In this document: positions 20,988 through 31,690 of the stretch, one piece after another
How positions within the stretch are numbered: the stretch's first letter is position 1
Layout of the letters: each line of letters opens with the position of its first letter
Source of the DNA: Streptomyces rubiginosohelvolus
Lineage (GTDB): Bacteria > Actinomycetota > Actinomycetes > Streptomycetales > Streptomycetaceae
Direction: 5' to 3'
Length of the DNA: 64,000 bases
Assembly: GCF_014649875.1 (NCBI RefSeq)
Contig: NZ_BMTW01000021.1
Location: 1 to 64,000, forward strand
Notes under the pieces: model-generated
Told to the model about the DNA's origin: nothing
Database searches by the model: none
Seen by the model: the letters and a program-made list of their open reading frames with translations, nothing else
Made by a program: the position numbers and the translations under genes

Positions 20988-21701
20988 ATGGCCGAGACCC
21001 ACGTCCTCTTCGTCGAGGACGACGACGTGATCCGCGAGGCGACCCAGCTCGCCCTGGAGCGGGTCGGTTTCACGGTCACCGCGATGCCCGACGGGCTCTC
21101 CGGTCTGGAGGCGTTCCGCGCCGACCGGCCGGACATCGCCCTGCTCGACGTGATGGTGCCGGGTCTGGACGGGGTCAGCCTGTGCCGCCGTATCCGGGAC
21201 GAGTCGACCGTACCGGTGATCATGCTCTCCGCGCGGGCCGACTCGATCGACGTGGTGCTCGGCCTGGAGGCCGGCGCCGACGACTACGTGACCAAGCCCT
21301 TCGACGGGGCGGTCCTGGTCGCCCGCATCCGGGCGGTGCTGCGCCGCTTCGGCCACGCGGCCGGACCGGACGGCGCGGGGCCGGGCGGTACGGATGCGGC
21401 GGACGAGGCGCTCCGCGGAGTGCTGGTCTTCGGCGATCTGGAGGTCGACACGGACGGTATGGAGGTGCGGCGCGCCGGGGAGCAGGTGGCGCTGACGCCC
21501 ACCGAGATGCGGCTGCTGCTGGAGTTCTCGTCCGCGCCGGGCACGGTCCTGTCCCGGGACCGGCTCCTGGAGCGGGTCTGGGACTACGGCTGGGGCGGGG
21601 ACACCCGGGTCGTGGACGTCCATGTGCAGCGGCTGCGCACCAAGATCGGCCAGGACCGGATCGACACGGTCCGCGGCTTCGGCTACAAGCTGCGCGGATG
21701 A
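20988..21701 (+). CDS. cseB: response regulator CseB
   Basis: A 237-aa OmpR-type regulator. The receiver domain has the acidic pocket EDDD (10-13), phospho-Asp54 in LLDVMVPG and Lys in TKPFDG. The C-terminal winged helix includes LTPTEMRLLLEFS and DVHVQRLRTKIG. Phosphorylated CseB is required to transcribe sigE when cell-wall damage is sensed. ATG start, 34 bp after cseA. The linker (AAGPDGAGPGGTDAADEA) is long and flexible. Confidence 0.94.
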   Translation: MAETHVLFVEDDDVIREATQLALERVGFTVTAMPDGLSGLEAFRADRPDIALLDVMVPGLDGVSLCRRIRDESTVPVIMLSARADSIDVVLGLEAGADDYVTKPFDGAVLVARIRAVLRRFGHAAGPDGAGPGGTDAADEALRGVLVFGDLEVDTDGMEVRRAGEQVALTPTEMRLLLEFSSAPGTVLSRDRLLERVWDYGWGGDTRVVDVHVQRLRTKIGQDRIDTVRGFGYKLRG

Positions 21702-21804
21702 GCGGGCCACAGGGGCGGCTGAGGCGGCCACGGATGGAGCGGCCGGGACGGACACGGGTGGAGCGGCCGAGGCAGGCACAGAGGGAGCGGCCGGTGGTGG
21801 GCCC

Positions 21805-23142
21805 ATGAAGCGGCTGGCCCTGCGGACCGGTGTCCGCTGGAAGATCAGCATCGCCATCGCGGCGGTGGGCGCGCTCATCGCGGTGGCGCTGAGCCTGGTG
21901 GTGCACAACGCGGCCCGCGTCTCGATGATCGAGAACGCCCGCGAGGTGCAGCTGGAGCGGCTTCTGGGCGCCCAGCGCTTCTACGAGGCGACGAGCATGC
22001 AGAAGGGCGGCCCGAAGTTCGGGGCGAAGCTTAACGACCCGACGATCCCGCAGAGCCTGCGCGACGAGGTCCGCAAGAACCGCCGGGCCACCCATGTCGA
22101 GCAGGGGGCCGACGGGGTCCCCGAGGTCTGGGCGGCGGTACCGCTGGCGGGCGGGGACGTGCTGTCGCTGCACACCCGGTTCGCGGACCGCTCGGCCACG
22201 ATCATGGACGATCTGGACCGGGCCCTGATCATCGGCTCGGTCTCGGTGGTCTTCGGCGGCTGCGCGCTCGGGGTGCTCATCGGCGGCCAGCTCTCGCGCC
22301 GGCTGCGCAAGGCGGCGGCCGCGGCGGGCCGGGTCGCCCAGGGGCAGACGGACGTACGGGTCAGGGAGGCGGTCGGCGGGGTCGTCCGCGACGAGACGGA
22401 CGAGCTGGCGCGGGCGGTCGACGCGCTGACCGACGCGCTGAACGAGCGGATCGAGGCGGAGCGCCGGGTCACCGCGGACATCGCCCATGAGCTGCGTACC
22501 CCGGTGACCGGGCTGCTCACGGCGGCCGAGCTGCTGCCGCCGGGCCGCCCCACCGAGCTGGTACGGGACCGGGCCCAGGCGATGCGGACGCTCGTCGAGG
22601 ACGTGCTGGAGGTGGCCCGCCTGGACAGTGCCTCGGAGCGGGCGGAGCTGCAGGAGCTGCCGCTCGGGGAGTTCGTCAGCCGCCGGATCGCTCTGCTGGA
22701 CCCCGATGTGACCGTGCGGGTGATCCATGAGTCGTGGGTCTCCACCGATCCGCGCCGGCTGGAGCGCATCCTCGGCAATCTGCTCGGGAACGCCGCCAAG
22801 CACGGCTCCACCCCGGTGGAGGTCTCGGTCGAGGGCCGGGTGGTCCGGGTCCGCGACCACGGTCCGGGGTTCCCGGAGGAGCTGCTGCGGGACGGGCCGA
22901 GCCGGTTCCGTACCGGAAGCGTGGACCGGGCCGGGCACGGGCACGGGCTCGGGCTGACGATCGCGGCGGGCCAGGCGCGGGTGCTCGGGGCCCGGCTGAC
23001 CTTCCGGAACGCGGCGCCCTCGGGTGCGGCGGAGGGCACGGGCGGGGCGATCGCGGTGCTGTGGCTGCCGGAGCACGCGCCGACGGTGACGGGGAGCTTC
23101 CCGGTGCTGCGGATGGCGGACCAGCGGCAGCCGTCGGACTGA
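21805..23142 (+). CDS. cseC: sensor histidine kinase CseC
   Basis: A 445-aa membrane kinase. Two transmembrane helices (IAIAAVGALIAVALSLVV, about 15-32, and ALIIGSVSVVFGGCALGVLI, about 137-156) flank a sensor domain of about 100 aa. HAMP follows, then the H-box DIAHELRTPVTG, N-box NLLGNAAKH, and G-boxes DHGPGFPE and GHGLGLTIAAG. It signals through CseB to sigE in response to wall-active antibiotics. Start is the ATG of MKRLALRTG, 103 bp after cseB; the ribosome site is weak, so an in-frame earlier GTG cannot be excluded. Confidence 0.92.
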   Translation: MKRLALRTGVRWKISIAIAAVGALIAVALSLVVHNAARVSMIENAREVQLERLLGAQRFYEATSMQKGGPKFGAKLNDPTIPQSLRDEVRKNRRATHVEQGADGVPEVWAAVPLAGGDVLSLHTRFADRSATIMDDLDRALIIGSVSVVFGGCALGVLIGGQLSRRLRKAAAAAGRVAQGQTDVRVREAVGGVVRDETDELARAVDALTDALNERIEAERRVTADIAHELRTPVTGLLTAAELLPPGRPTELVRDRAQAMRTLVEDVLEVARLDSASERAELQELPLGEFVSRRIALLDPDVTVRVIHESWVSTDPRRLERILGNLLGNAAKHGSTPVEVSVEGRVVRVRDHGPGFPEELLRDGPSRFRTGSVDRAGHGHGLGLTIAAGQARVLGARLTFRNAAPSGAAEGTGGAIAVLWLPEHAPTVTGSFPVLRMADQRQPSD

Positions 23143-23171
23143 GCGGCGGCGCGTGGTTCGACGGCGGAACG

Positions 23172-23225
23172 CCGACGGCGACCCCGAGGAGTGAGCCGTG
23201 AGGCTGTCCTCGACGTCGCCGTCGG
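23172..23225. terminator. long hairpin after the sigE operon
   Basis: Arms CCGACGGCGAC (23172-23182) and GTCGCCGTCGG (23215-23225) pair perfectly. Inside them CGAGGA/TCCTCG and AGCC/GGCT also pair, giving one almost continuous stem of over 20 bp. It lies 30 bp after the cseC stop, between convergent genes. Confidence 0.8.
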
Positions 23226-23370
23226 TCGGGTGACCCGGGCGCACGCCCCGGGTACCGGGGTGTAACGGGTCCACTGAACGCTCTTCGGTTGTGCTGCGCG
23301 GCCGCCGGGGGCCGTGCGGCGCTGGGCGCCTGGTCTCCGGCCGGTGGGCCGCGCGGTTACGCCGGCCGGA

Positions 23371-24084
23371 TCAGATGGAGACGTGCACCGAGCGGAGGAA
23401 CGCGGCCGGGTTCAGAGCCGAGCCGTAGTTCGGGGTGGTGCGGATCTCGAAGTGCAGGTGCGGGCCGCTGGAGTTTCCGGTGTTGCCGGACAGCGCGATC
23501 TTCTCGCCCGTCTTGACCTTCTCGCCGATCTTCACGTTGACCTTCGACAGGTGCGCGTACTGCGAGTACTTGCCGTTGGAGTGCTTGATCACGACGGCGT
23601 TGCCGTACGCGGGGCCGTCACCGGCACCGTTCGGGCCGGCCTTCACGACGGTGCCGGTGTGGGCGGCCGTGACGGTGGTGCCGATCGGCACCGCGAAGTC
23701 CTGGCCGGAGTGCTTGGCGGCCCAGCGGGCGCCACCGGTGCCGTAGCTGGCGGTCAGCTTGTACTTCTTGACCGGGGCCTTCCAGGAGGCGGCGTTCTTC
23801 TTCGCGGCCTTCTTCTTGTCCTCGGCCTTCTTCTTGGCGTCGGAGGCCTTCTTCGCGGCCGTCTTCTTCGCCGCGTCCGCGGCCTTGGCCTGCGCGGCCG
23901 CCTGCTGGGCGACCGAGTCGGCGGTCGTGCTCGCGGCAAGGGGGGCAGCGGCGGCGGTGCCGCTGGAGGCGAACGCCGTTCCGGCACCCAGCACCACGGA
24001 CGCTCCCAGGCCGGCGGCCAGGACGGCGCCACGGACGCGGAAGGCGGACGGGCGGATGGTGTGCTGGTTCGTTGCGCGCTTCAT
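23371..24084 (-). CDS. secreted M23 family peptidoglycan endopeptidase
   Basis: A 237-aa secreted protein. It has a signal peptide (basic start, GAVLAAGLGASVVLGAGTAFA, cleavage near AFASS), then an Ala/Lys-rich helical stretch (KKASDAKKKAEDKKKAAKK) that probably binds the polyanionic wall, then a LytM/M23 domain. Zinc ligands are in HSGQDFAVP and HLHFE, with HTGTVV and YAHLSKV between. It should cleave peptide cross-bridges. The message has a ribosome site GGAGGA, 9 nt from ATG. Placement beside the envelope-stress operon suits its role, but it is transcribed separately and convergent. Confidence 0.92.
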   Translation of the reverse strand: MKRATNQHTIRPSAFRVRGAVLAAGLGASVVLGAGTAFASSGTAAAAPLAASTTADSVAQQAAAQAKAADAAKKTAAKKASDAKKKAEDKKKAAKKNAASWKAPVKKYKLTASYGTGGARWAAKHSGQDFAVPIGTTVTAAHTGTVVKAGPNGAGDGPAYGNAVVIKHSNGKYSQYAHLSKVNVKIGEKVKTGEKIALSGNTGNSSGPHLHFEIRTTPNYGSALNPAAFLRSVHVSI

Positions 24085-24141
24085 ACGAGGAAGTCCTCCG
24101 AAGGTGAGTGGACCCGGCGTGCTGTCCGGGCTTGCTCAACC

Positions 24142-24171
24142 TTGGTAACCCGCACCCCGGCCGATGCTCAA
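24142..24171 (-). promoter_or_regulatory. candidate promoter of the M23 peptidase gene
   Basis: Minus-strand TTGAGC (24166-24171), an 18-bp spacer and TACCAA (24142-24147), leaving a leader of about 50 nt. I looked for the conserved c-di-AMP (ydaO-type) riboswitch core in this leader because some Streptomyces wall hydrolases have one, and did not find it. Confidence 0.5.
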
Positions 24172-24352
24172 ACACCCCATCTACGAAGAAAAGCCGTAGA
24201 GAGGGTGGGGGGAATTGACCGAGGTTGTCCCTCGGTGAGGGGTTGGCGCGGGCGACGAAATCCTTCGCGCGAAAGACGTTTAACCCCTGTTCCATGGGGC
24301 TCTTTCCGGACATGGCACCGCGAGACGGCCGTATCGCCCAGAACCTCGGAAG

Positions 24353-24371
24353 GGCCCGGCGACGCCGGGCC
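24353..24371. terminator. 8-bp perfect hairpin in the divergent gap
   Basis: GGCCCGGC-GAC-GCCGGGCC lies between the M23 gene and the trypco2 gene. No gene ends here, so it is either a structural element of a leader, part of the adjacent dyad cluster, or a remnant of the insertion boundary. Confidence 0.4.
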
Positions 24372-24506
24372 GAAGGTCCCGCGGCCGATCACGGCCCCTT
24401 CTACGGGTCCGGGTAGTAGGCCTGTTTCGGGCTGTGCGCCTTGTCACCGCCGGTGGGACCTAAGTCCTTCCGATTCGGGACCTTCGGCCCGCTACTTCAC
24501 TACGCT
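24367..24506 (+). promoter_or_regulatory. three GGGnC-N4-GnCCC-type dyads and promoter of the trypco2-NACHT operon
   Basis: Box 1 GGGCCGAAGGTCCC (24367-24380), box 2 GGGACCTAAGTCC (24455-24467) and box 3 GGGACCTTCGGCCC (24477-24490). Boxes 1 and 3 are exact reverse complements. A TACGCT -10 lies at 24501-24506, so box 3 covers the -35 region. The boxes resemble DevR/DosR/OsdR-type sites, which often overlap -35 elements. Regulator identity is inference; the repeated motif is directly visible. Confidence 0.55.
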
Positions 24507-24541
24507 GACGGGAAAGCGGCACCGCACCCCGGGGGACCCCA

Positions 24542-24898
24542 ATGACGGCCGAGAACACCCATGCGCTGGACGGCATCGAGCTCGCGGACGCCGTTGCGTC
24601 CATCCGCAACCAGCTGATCGACGCGGCGACCCGGGGCACGGACCACCCCGTCTCCTTCGCGGTCGGCGACATCCAGATGGAGTTCACCCTCGAACTGCGC
24701 CGGGAGGCGAAGGCGGGCGGCAAGGTGAAGGCCTGGGTGGTCGAGGCGGGTGCGGACGCCGCCCGCACCACAGGCCGCACGCACAAGGTCGCCTTCACCC
24801 TGACGCCGCGCAACGCCGCGACGGGCGAGGCGTGGGAGATCGGGACCGAGGACGACGGGTCGACGGCGGGGTTCGGTGACGGGGCCTCCCGTACATGA
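24542..24898 (+). CDS. trypco2-domain protein (trypsin co-occurring)
   Basis: A 118-aa protein with no signal or membrane segment. Residues about 9-100 match the trypco2 domain in layout: an N-terminal helix (ELADAVASIRNQLIDAA), a two-strand segment (VSFAVGDIQMEFTLELR) and WVVEAGADA with a threonine-rich strand pair (THKVAFTLTPR). This domain is known from comparative genomics as an obligate neighbour of trypsin-like proteases fused to STAND/NACHT ATPases. Its stop overlaps the protease gene by 4 nt (ATGA), so it is produced with it. It is probably an adaptor or substrate released or activated by the protease. No enzymatic residues are apparent. Confidence 0.82.
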   Translation: MTAENTHALDGIELADAVASIRNQLIDAATRGTDHPVSFAVGDIQMEFTLELRREAKAGGKVKAWVVEAGADAARTTGRTHKVAFTLTPRNAATGEAWEIGTEDDGSTAGFGDGASRT

Positions 24899-27800
24899 GC
24901 CCGACCGTCGTCCACCCCGCCGACCGTACGGTGGTCGTCACCGCGATCCAGCAGGGCAGCGGCGTCCTGCTCACCGACCGGCTGGTCCTCACCTGCGCCC
25001 ACGTGGTCAAGTCCGGGTCCGTCCTGATCGCCCACCCGGCCGTCTCCGACCGGATACGGGCCACGGTCGCCTGGATCGACTACCGGCTGGACGTGGCCCT
25101 GCTGGAGGCCGTCGAACCGGTACGGCCGGTCCCGCCCGTACGGCTCGGCGTGGTCGACACCCGCCAGGCGATACCGGACTGCGAGATCACCGGCTTCCCC
25201 CGCGTCCAGCGCTACGGCCCCGACCGGCGGCTGGAGGCGGACCAGTACACGGCGACGGTCCTGCCCGTGGCGGGCCAGGTCCGCGACCTGCTGGTCTGTG
25301 ATCTGGACGGCCCGCCCGCCGCCCGCCCGGACGACGAGCCGGCCGCGCTCGCCGGGCTCTCCGGCGGCCCGGTCTTCATGGGGGACGTGCTGCTGGGCGT
25401 GGCCCGCCAGGTCCCGCAGCAGCGCGACGGCCGCCGGGTCGAGTGCGTCCCGCTCGCCCCGGTCCTGGCGGCGAACCCGTTCCGCCTCGTCTACCGGCGG
25501 ACCGGGGTCGACCTGCGCCAGGAACGCGTCCACGGCAGCTTCCCGCGCGACCTGCGGTACGAGACGGAGTACGCGCAGGCGCTCGGCGTCGCCTATCGCC
25601 GCACGAGGATCTTCGGCCTGGACGAGCTGAGCCGCCATGACCGGGAATGGGACCTGGACACGGCCTACCTGAGCCTGGAGGCCCAGGCCCAGGACCGGGC
25701 CGCCCCGGGCCCGCCGCTCCCCCGGCGCATCGACGACCTTCTCGCCGACCGCCCCCGGGTCCTGCTCCGCGGCGACGCGGGCGCGGGCAAGACGACGCTG
25801 CTGTGGTGGCTGGCCGCGCACGCCTCGGCCCGCACCCTGGACGACGACCTGGCCCCACTGAACGGACTGGTCCCGTTCGTGGTGCCCCTGCGCACCCTGC
25901 GCGCCCGGGGGATGACGTTCCCGGGCCCGGCCGAGCTGTCGGGTGCGGCGGGGCTGGTGGTGGACACGGCCCCGGAGGGCTGGGCGGGCCGGGTCCTGGC
26001 GGCCGGGCGGGCGTTGTTGCTGGTGGACGGGCTGGACGAGGTGCCGCCGGAGGAGCGCGAACAGGCCCATTTCTGGCTCTCGCAGCTCCTGGCCCGCTAC
26101 CCGGACACCCGGTGCGTCGTGACCGTACGGCCGCTCGCCGTCGAACCGGACTGGCTGCGGTCGGAAGGCTTCGCGGAGTTACGCCTGCTGCCGATGCGGA
26201 ACGAGGACATCCAGGCGTTCGTGAGCTCCTGGCACCGGGCGGCCCGGCTGTCCGATCAGGACGAGGCCGAACGGCTGGACGAGCTGGAACGCGACCTCTC
26301 CCACCAGTTCGACCAGAACCCCACGCTCCGCGACCTGGCGCGTACGCCCCTGCTCTGCGCGGTGATCTGCGCCCTGCACCGCCGCCGCGACGGCTTCCTC
26401 CCGGAGACCCGCTGGAAGCTGTACCGCTCGGCCCTGGAGATGCTGCTGGGCCACCGCGACCACCGCCGCCGGATCGGGCACCCCGAGGGCATCGACCTGG
26501 ACGTCGAGGAATCCACCCAGCTCCTCCAGCGGATCGCCGTCTGGCTGGTCCGCGAGGGCCAGTCGGAGTTCACCCGGGACCAGGCACTGCGCCAGCTCCG
26601 GCGGGCCTTGGCCGGGATGGAGCGGGTCGGCGCCCAGGGCCCGCCGGAGAAGATCCTCACGCATCTGCTCAACCGCAGCGGCCTGCTCCAGGAGCACGGG
26701 GACGACACCTACCAGTTCATCCACCGGACCTTCCAGGACTACCTGGCCGCGAAGGAGCTCGTCGAGGACGACCACCTGGGCGAACTGCTGCGGCATGTGG
26801 ACGAGGAGGCCTGGGAGGACGTGATCCTGCTGGCGGCCGGTCACTGCGGCCGGCGCGAGCTGGCCGTTCTGGTGGACGGGTTGCTGGACGCGGGGCTGAG
26901 GCATGAGGAGGGCACGCTCAACCGCGTGGGCGTCCACGTGCTGGCCGCCCTGTGCGCGCAGCACGCGGCGTGGCTGGAGCGGACCGTACAGGAACGGGTC
27001 CGGCAGAGCGTGGCCGCGCTGTTCCCACCGGTGGACGAGGCGCAGGCCACCCTCCTGGCCTGGCTGGGGGAAGCGGCGCTGACGTTCCTGCCGAAGGCCG
27101 GAAGCCTGCCGGCCGACGCGCCGTCCGTGCGCTGCACGGTCAAGCTGGTGGGGCTGATCGGGGGCCGCTCGGCCGTCCCGCACGCCCGCGCGTGGGCCCG
27201 GGAGCATCCGGAACTGGGCCTGGACTTTATTGCCGCCTGGGACAACTTCCCGCTGGACGCGTACGCGTCCGAGGTCCTGGAGTCCTGCCGGCTCACCGGG
27301 GACTTCGTGACGGTCGCCCCCCGCCACATGCGGTATCTGCCCCGCCTGACGGACATCGGCCAGCTCCTGGTGAGAGGTGACCTGTCGGAGGCGGAGTTCG
27401 TGACGGCCGTGGCGGCGCACCGGCTCACCGGGCTCGGATTCGGCGACAACCGGCTGATCACCGACCTCGGGATGCTGGCTTCCGTCGTGCCGGACCTGGA
27501 GTTCCTCCATTTCACGCGGTGCTCCGCCATCGAGGACTTCGGGCCTCTCGCGGACTACTCCAAGCTGGAGAGCTTCAGTCTCCGCCAGTGCGGGATCTCC
27601 CGGCTCGACGCACTGCCGCCCCTGCCGCGCGTTCTGTTCCTGGGTCTGGAAGAGAACCGTCCCGTGACTCTGCGCGGGCTCGCGTCCTGGGAACAGCTCA
27701 CCTCGCTCGCCGTCTCCCGGCTCGCCTCGTTCGCCGATGCCGCCGCGGAGCTGCGGGAGCACGGGGGCGTCCTGGCACTCCGGCTCGCCGAGCCCCCGTC

Positions 27801-28041
27801 GGCGGCCGACTGCGCGACCCTGGCCCCGCTCCCCTCCGTCCAGCGCCTCATGCTCGACACCCATGCGGACAGCGAGGATCTGCCGCTCCTGCGGGGGCTT
27901 TTCCCTTCGCTCCGGACACTGGAGCTGAGTTCCGAAGGCGGGTGCCCGGCGGGCAGCCTCGACGCGCTGCGCCGCAGCTGGCCGGAGCTGGAGGTCACGG
28001 TGACCGCCGACGGACAAGGGGCTGCCCCGGACCGGCCGTGA
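24895..28041 (+). CDS. trypsin-NACHT-LRR conflict-system protein
   Basis: A 1048-aa protein. Residues 1-200 form a trypsin-like serine protease with an intact triad: His36 in LTCAHVV, Asp66 in RLDVALL, Ser156 in GLSGGPV. A NACHT-type STAND ATPase follows: Walker A GDAGAGKTT (293-301), Walker B ALLLVDGLDEVP (373-384, the tandem acidic NACHT form), and sensor Arg in VVTVRP (about 408-413). A helical arm (about 430-850, including TPLLCAVICALHRRRDG) leads to leucine-rich repeats at about 860-1030. No signal peptide, so it is cytosolic. The layout matches bacterial NLR-like defence proteins: LRR senses, NACHT oligomerises, protease executes. Cognate trigger unknown. Confidence 0.88.
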   Translation: MSPTVVHPADRTVVVTAIQQGSGVLLTDRLVLTCAHVVKSGSVLIAHPAVSDRIRATVAWIDYRLDVALLEAVEPVRPVPPVRLGVVDTRQAIPDCEITGFPRVQRYGPDRRLEADQYTATVLPVAGQVRDLLVCDLDGPPAARPDDEPAALAGLSGGPVFMGDVLLGVARQVPQQRDGRRVECVPLAPVLAANPFRLVYRRTGVDLRQERVHGSFPRDLRYETEYAQALGVAYRRTRIFGLDELSRHDREWDLDTAYLSLEAQAQDRAAPGPPLPRRIDDLLADRPRVLLRGDAGAGKTTLLWWLAAHASARTLDDDLAPLNGLVPFVVPLRTLRARGMTFPGPAELSGAAGLVVDTAPEGWAGRVLAAGRALLLVDGLDEVPPEEREQAHFWLSQLLARYPDTRCVVTVRPLAVEPDWLRSEGFAELRLLPMRNEDIQAFVSSWHRAARLSDQDEAERLDELERDLSHQFDQNPTLRDLARTPLLCAVICALHRRRDGFLPETRWKLYRSALEMLLGHRDHRRRIGHPEGIDLDVEESTQLLQRIAVWLVREGQSEFTRDQALRQLRRALAGMERVGAQGPPEKILTHLLNRSGLLQEHGDDTYQFIHRTFQDYLAAKELVEDDHLGELLRHVDEEAWEDVILLAAGHCGRRELAVLVDGLLDAGLRHEEGTLNRVGVHVLAALCAQHAAWLERTVQERVRQSVAALFPPVDEAQATLLAWLGEAALTFLPKAGSLPADAPSVRCTVKLVGLIGGRSAVPHARAWAREHPELGLDFIAAWDNFPLDAYASEVLESCRLTGDFVTVAPRHMRYLPRLTDIGQLLVRGDLSEAEFVTAVAAHRLTGLGFGDNRLITDLGMLASVVPDLEFLHFTRCSAIEDFGPLADYSKLESFSLRQCGISRLDALPPLPRVLFLGLEENRPVTLRGLASWEQLTSLAVSRLASFADAAAELREHGGVLALRLAEPPSAADCATLAPLPSVQRLMLDTHADSEDLPLLRGLFPSLRTLELSSEGGCPAGSLDALRRSWPELEVTVTADGQGAAPDRP

Positions 28042-28063
28042 AGCCGATTCCGGGGCAGCCCCT
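28017..28063. terminator. 14-bp perfect hairpin overlapping the NACHT stop codon
   Basis: AGGGGCTGCCCCGG (28017-28030) pairs perfectly with CCGGGGCAGCCCCT (28050-28063). The stop codon lies in the loop. It separates the convergent NACHT and clpC genes and probably ends both messages. Confidence 0.8.
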
Positions 28064-28096
28064 CACACGCGCTCGGGCTCAGGCCCTACGTGCGCG

Positions 28097-30625
<2,529 letters not shown>

Positions 30626-31075
30626 CGTTAATCGCTCCTCAGAGCGGTCGGTCAGTGAGGGGTCGGTCCCCTCCCAGTCCTTCCGCATGCTAGTCCCGCA
30701 GGACGGGACAGCTCATTCCAACTGCCGACATCCGTCCGGATCACCCCGCGCCGGGCGGGGATTCTTACTGCCGAACAGCTGACAACTGCTCCAACCCGAT
30801 GGTGCGAGACGATGTTCCCGCAGGCCAGGCAGATACCCCTTTCGCCAGTACGCCGATGGCGAACGTGAGACGCCTCGGCCAGCGTGTCGCCCCTTCCCAC
30901 TAGGAAAGTCTTACCCGCAATCACTGACAGTCCATGCGGCGCGCCCCGGTTCCCTCCGCTACGGGCGAACATCCTTGCGCTGCTGAATGCTCCTGAGCGC
31001 CCCCTCGACGGGAACACCAGGTGATGGCGCGCGGACGGTGCGTAACTCCGGAGGCGGTTCGGCGGTTCATCGGAC
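30626..31075. promoter_or_regulatory. 450-bp divergent regulatory gap, clpC and SCO3374-type gene
   Basis: No gene is supported here. On the minus strand a candidate clpC -10 TAGCAT lies at 30687-30692. Its spacer is covered by the dyad GTCCCG-CAGGA-CGGGAC (30693-30709). Further up is the ClgR-type box listed separately. The long upstream distance suggests more than one clpC promoter. Confidence 0.5.
30847..30864. promoter_or_regulatory. ClgR-type operator upstream of clpC
   Basis: AGTACGCCGATGGCGAAC matches every position of the ClgR consensus I recall from Corynebacterium (WNNWCGCYNANRGCGWWS). ClgR activates clp genes in actinobacteria, and clpC is a classic target. The site lies 222 bp upstream of the clpC start codon. 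Confidence 0.72.
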
Positions 31076-31690
31076 ATGACCCGCACCGTCCCGCAGCCCC
31101 GATCGTCGCCCGATGCCGCTCCGGGTTCCGCCGACGCCGCTCTCGCCCGGCGGTACGCGCGAGAGCTGGGCTGGGCCACCGCGGGGCGCGATCCGCTGCG
31201 CCTGCTCACCGGGGAGTCCTTCGATGTGCTGGAGCTGCCCGCCGAGGCCGGTCACGCCGTGCTGCGGCGCGGTGTGCGCACGGGCCCGGTGCTGCTGTCC
31301 GGTACGCGCATGGGACTGCTGGTCGCCGCGGGCGGCGCCGATGAGCTGCCGGGGCTGCTCGACTGGCTGGAGTGGAGTCCTCTCGCGCCGGACCTGACCG
31401 CCGTGGGTGCGGGGGGCCGGGTCACGGCCCCGCCTCTCCCGGGCACCGCGGGGGGCTCGACGGGGGCCGCTGTCTGGCTGCGGCCCCCAGAGCCGGGGCG
31501 TGCGCCCGGGCCTGCGCTGCCGACCCTCGCAGGCTTCGGGAGCAGCGGTGGGGGTGCCCCCGATCTCGTACGCCTGGTGGACGCGGCGGCCACGGAATGC
31601 CATCGGGTCCGGTTGTCACACGCCCGTTCCGGCGCGCCGACAGGGGTGCTGACAAGGGGTTCGGCAGATCAGCCGTTGGCCTTCTCGTAA
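31076..31690 (+). CDS. SCO3374-family conserved protein
   Basis: A 204-aa protein found next to lsr2 and clpC in streptomycetes. The N-terminal half (ALARRYARELGWATAG..., LRLLTGESFDVLELPAEAG) resembles the start of bifunctional primase/polymerase-type folds, but catalytic motifs are missing. The second half is low-complexity with Gly/Pro runs (about 125-170). Its 3' end overlaps the 3' end of convergent lsr2 by 22 nt. Function unknown; the primase-like resemblance is weak. Confidence 0.72.
   Translation: MTRTVPQPRSSPDAAPGSADAALARRYARELGWATAGRDPLRLLTGESFDVLELPAEAGHAVLRRGVRTGPVLLSGTRMGLLVAAGGADELPGLLDWLEWSPLAPDLTAVGAGGRVTAPPLPGTAGGSTGAAVWLRPPEPGRAPGPALPTLAGFGSSGGGAPDLVRLVDAAATECHRVRLSHARSGAPTGVLTRGSADQPLAFS

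Noticed and set aside
24085..24180. c-di-AMP (ydaO-type) riboswitch before the M23 peptidase gene, attractive because disA is nearby
   Set aside because: The conserved core strings of that riboswitch are absent, and a promoter seems to lie only about 50 nt from the start codon.
30652..31209. 185-aa minus-strand frame upstream of clpC
   Set aside because: It lacks family similarity, covers the clpC regulatory region and the start of the SCO3374-type gene, and has no ribosome site.
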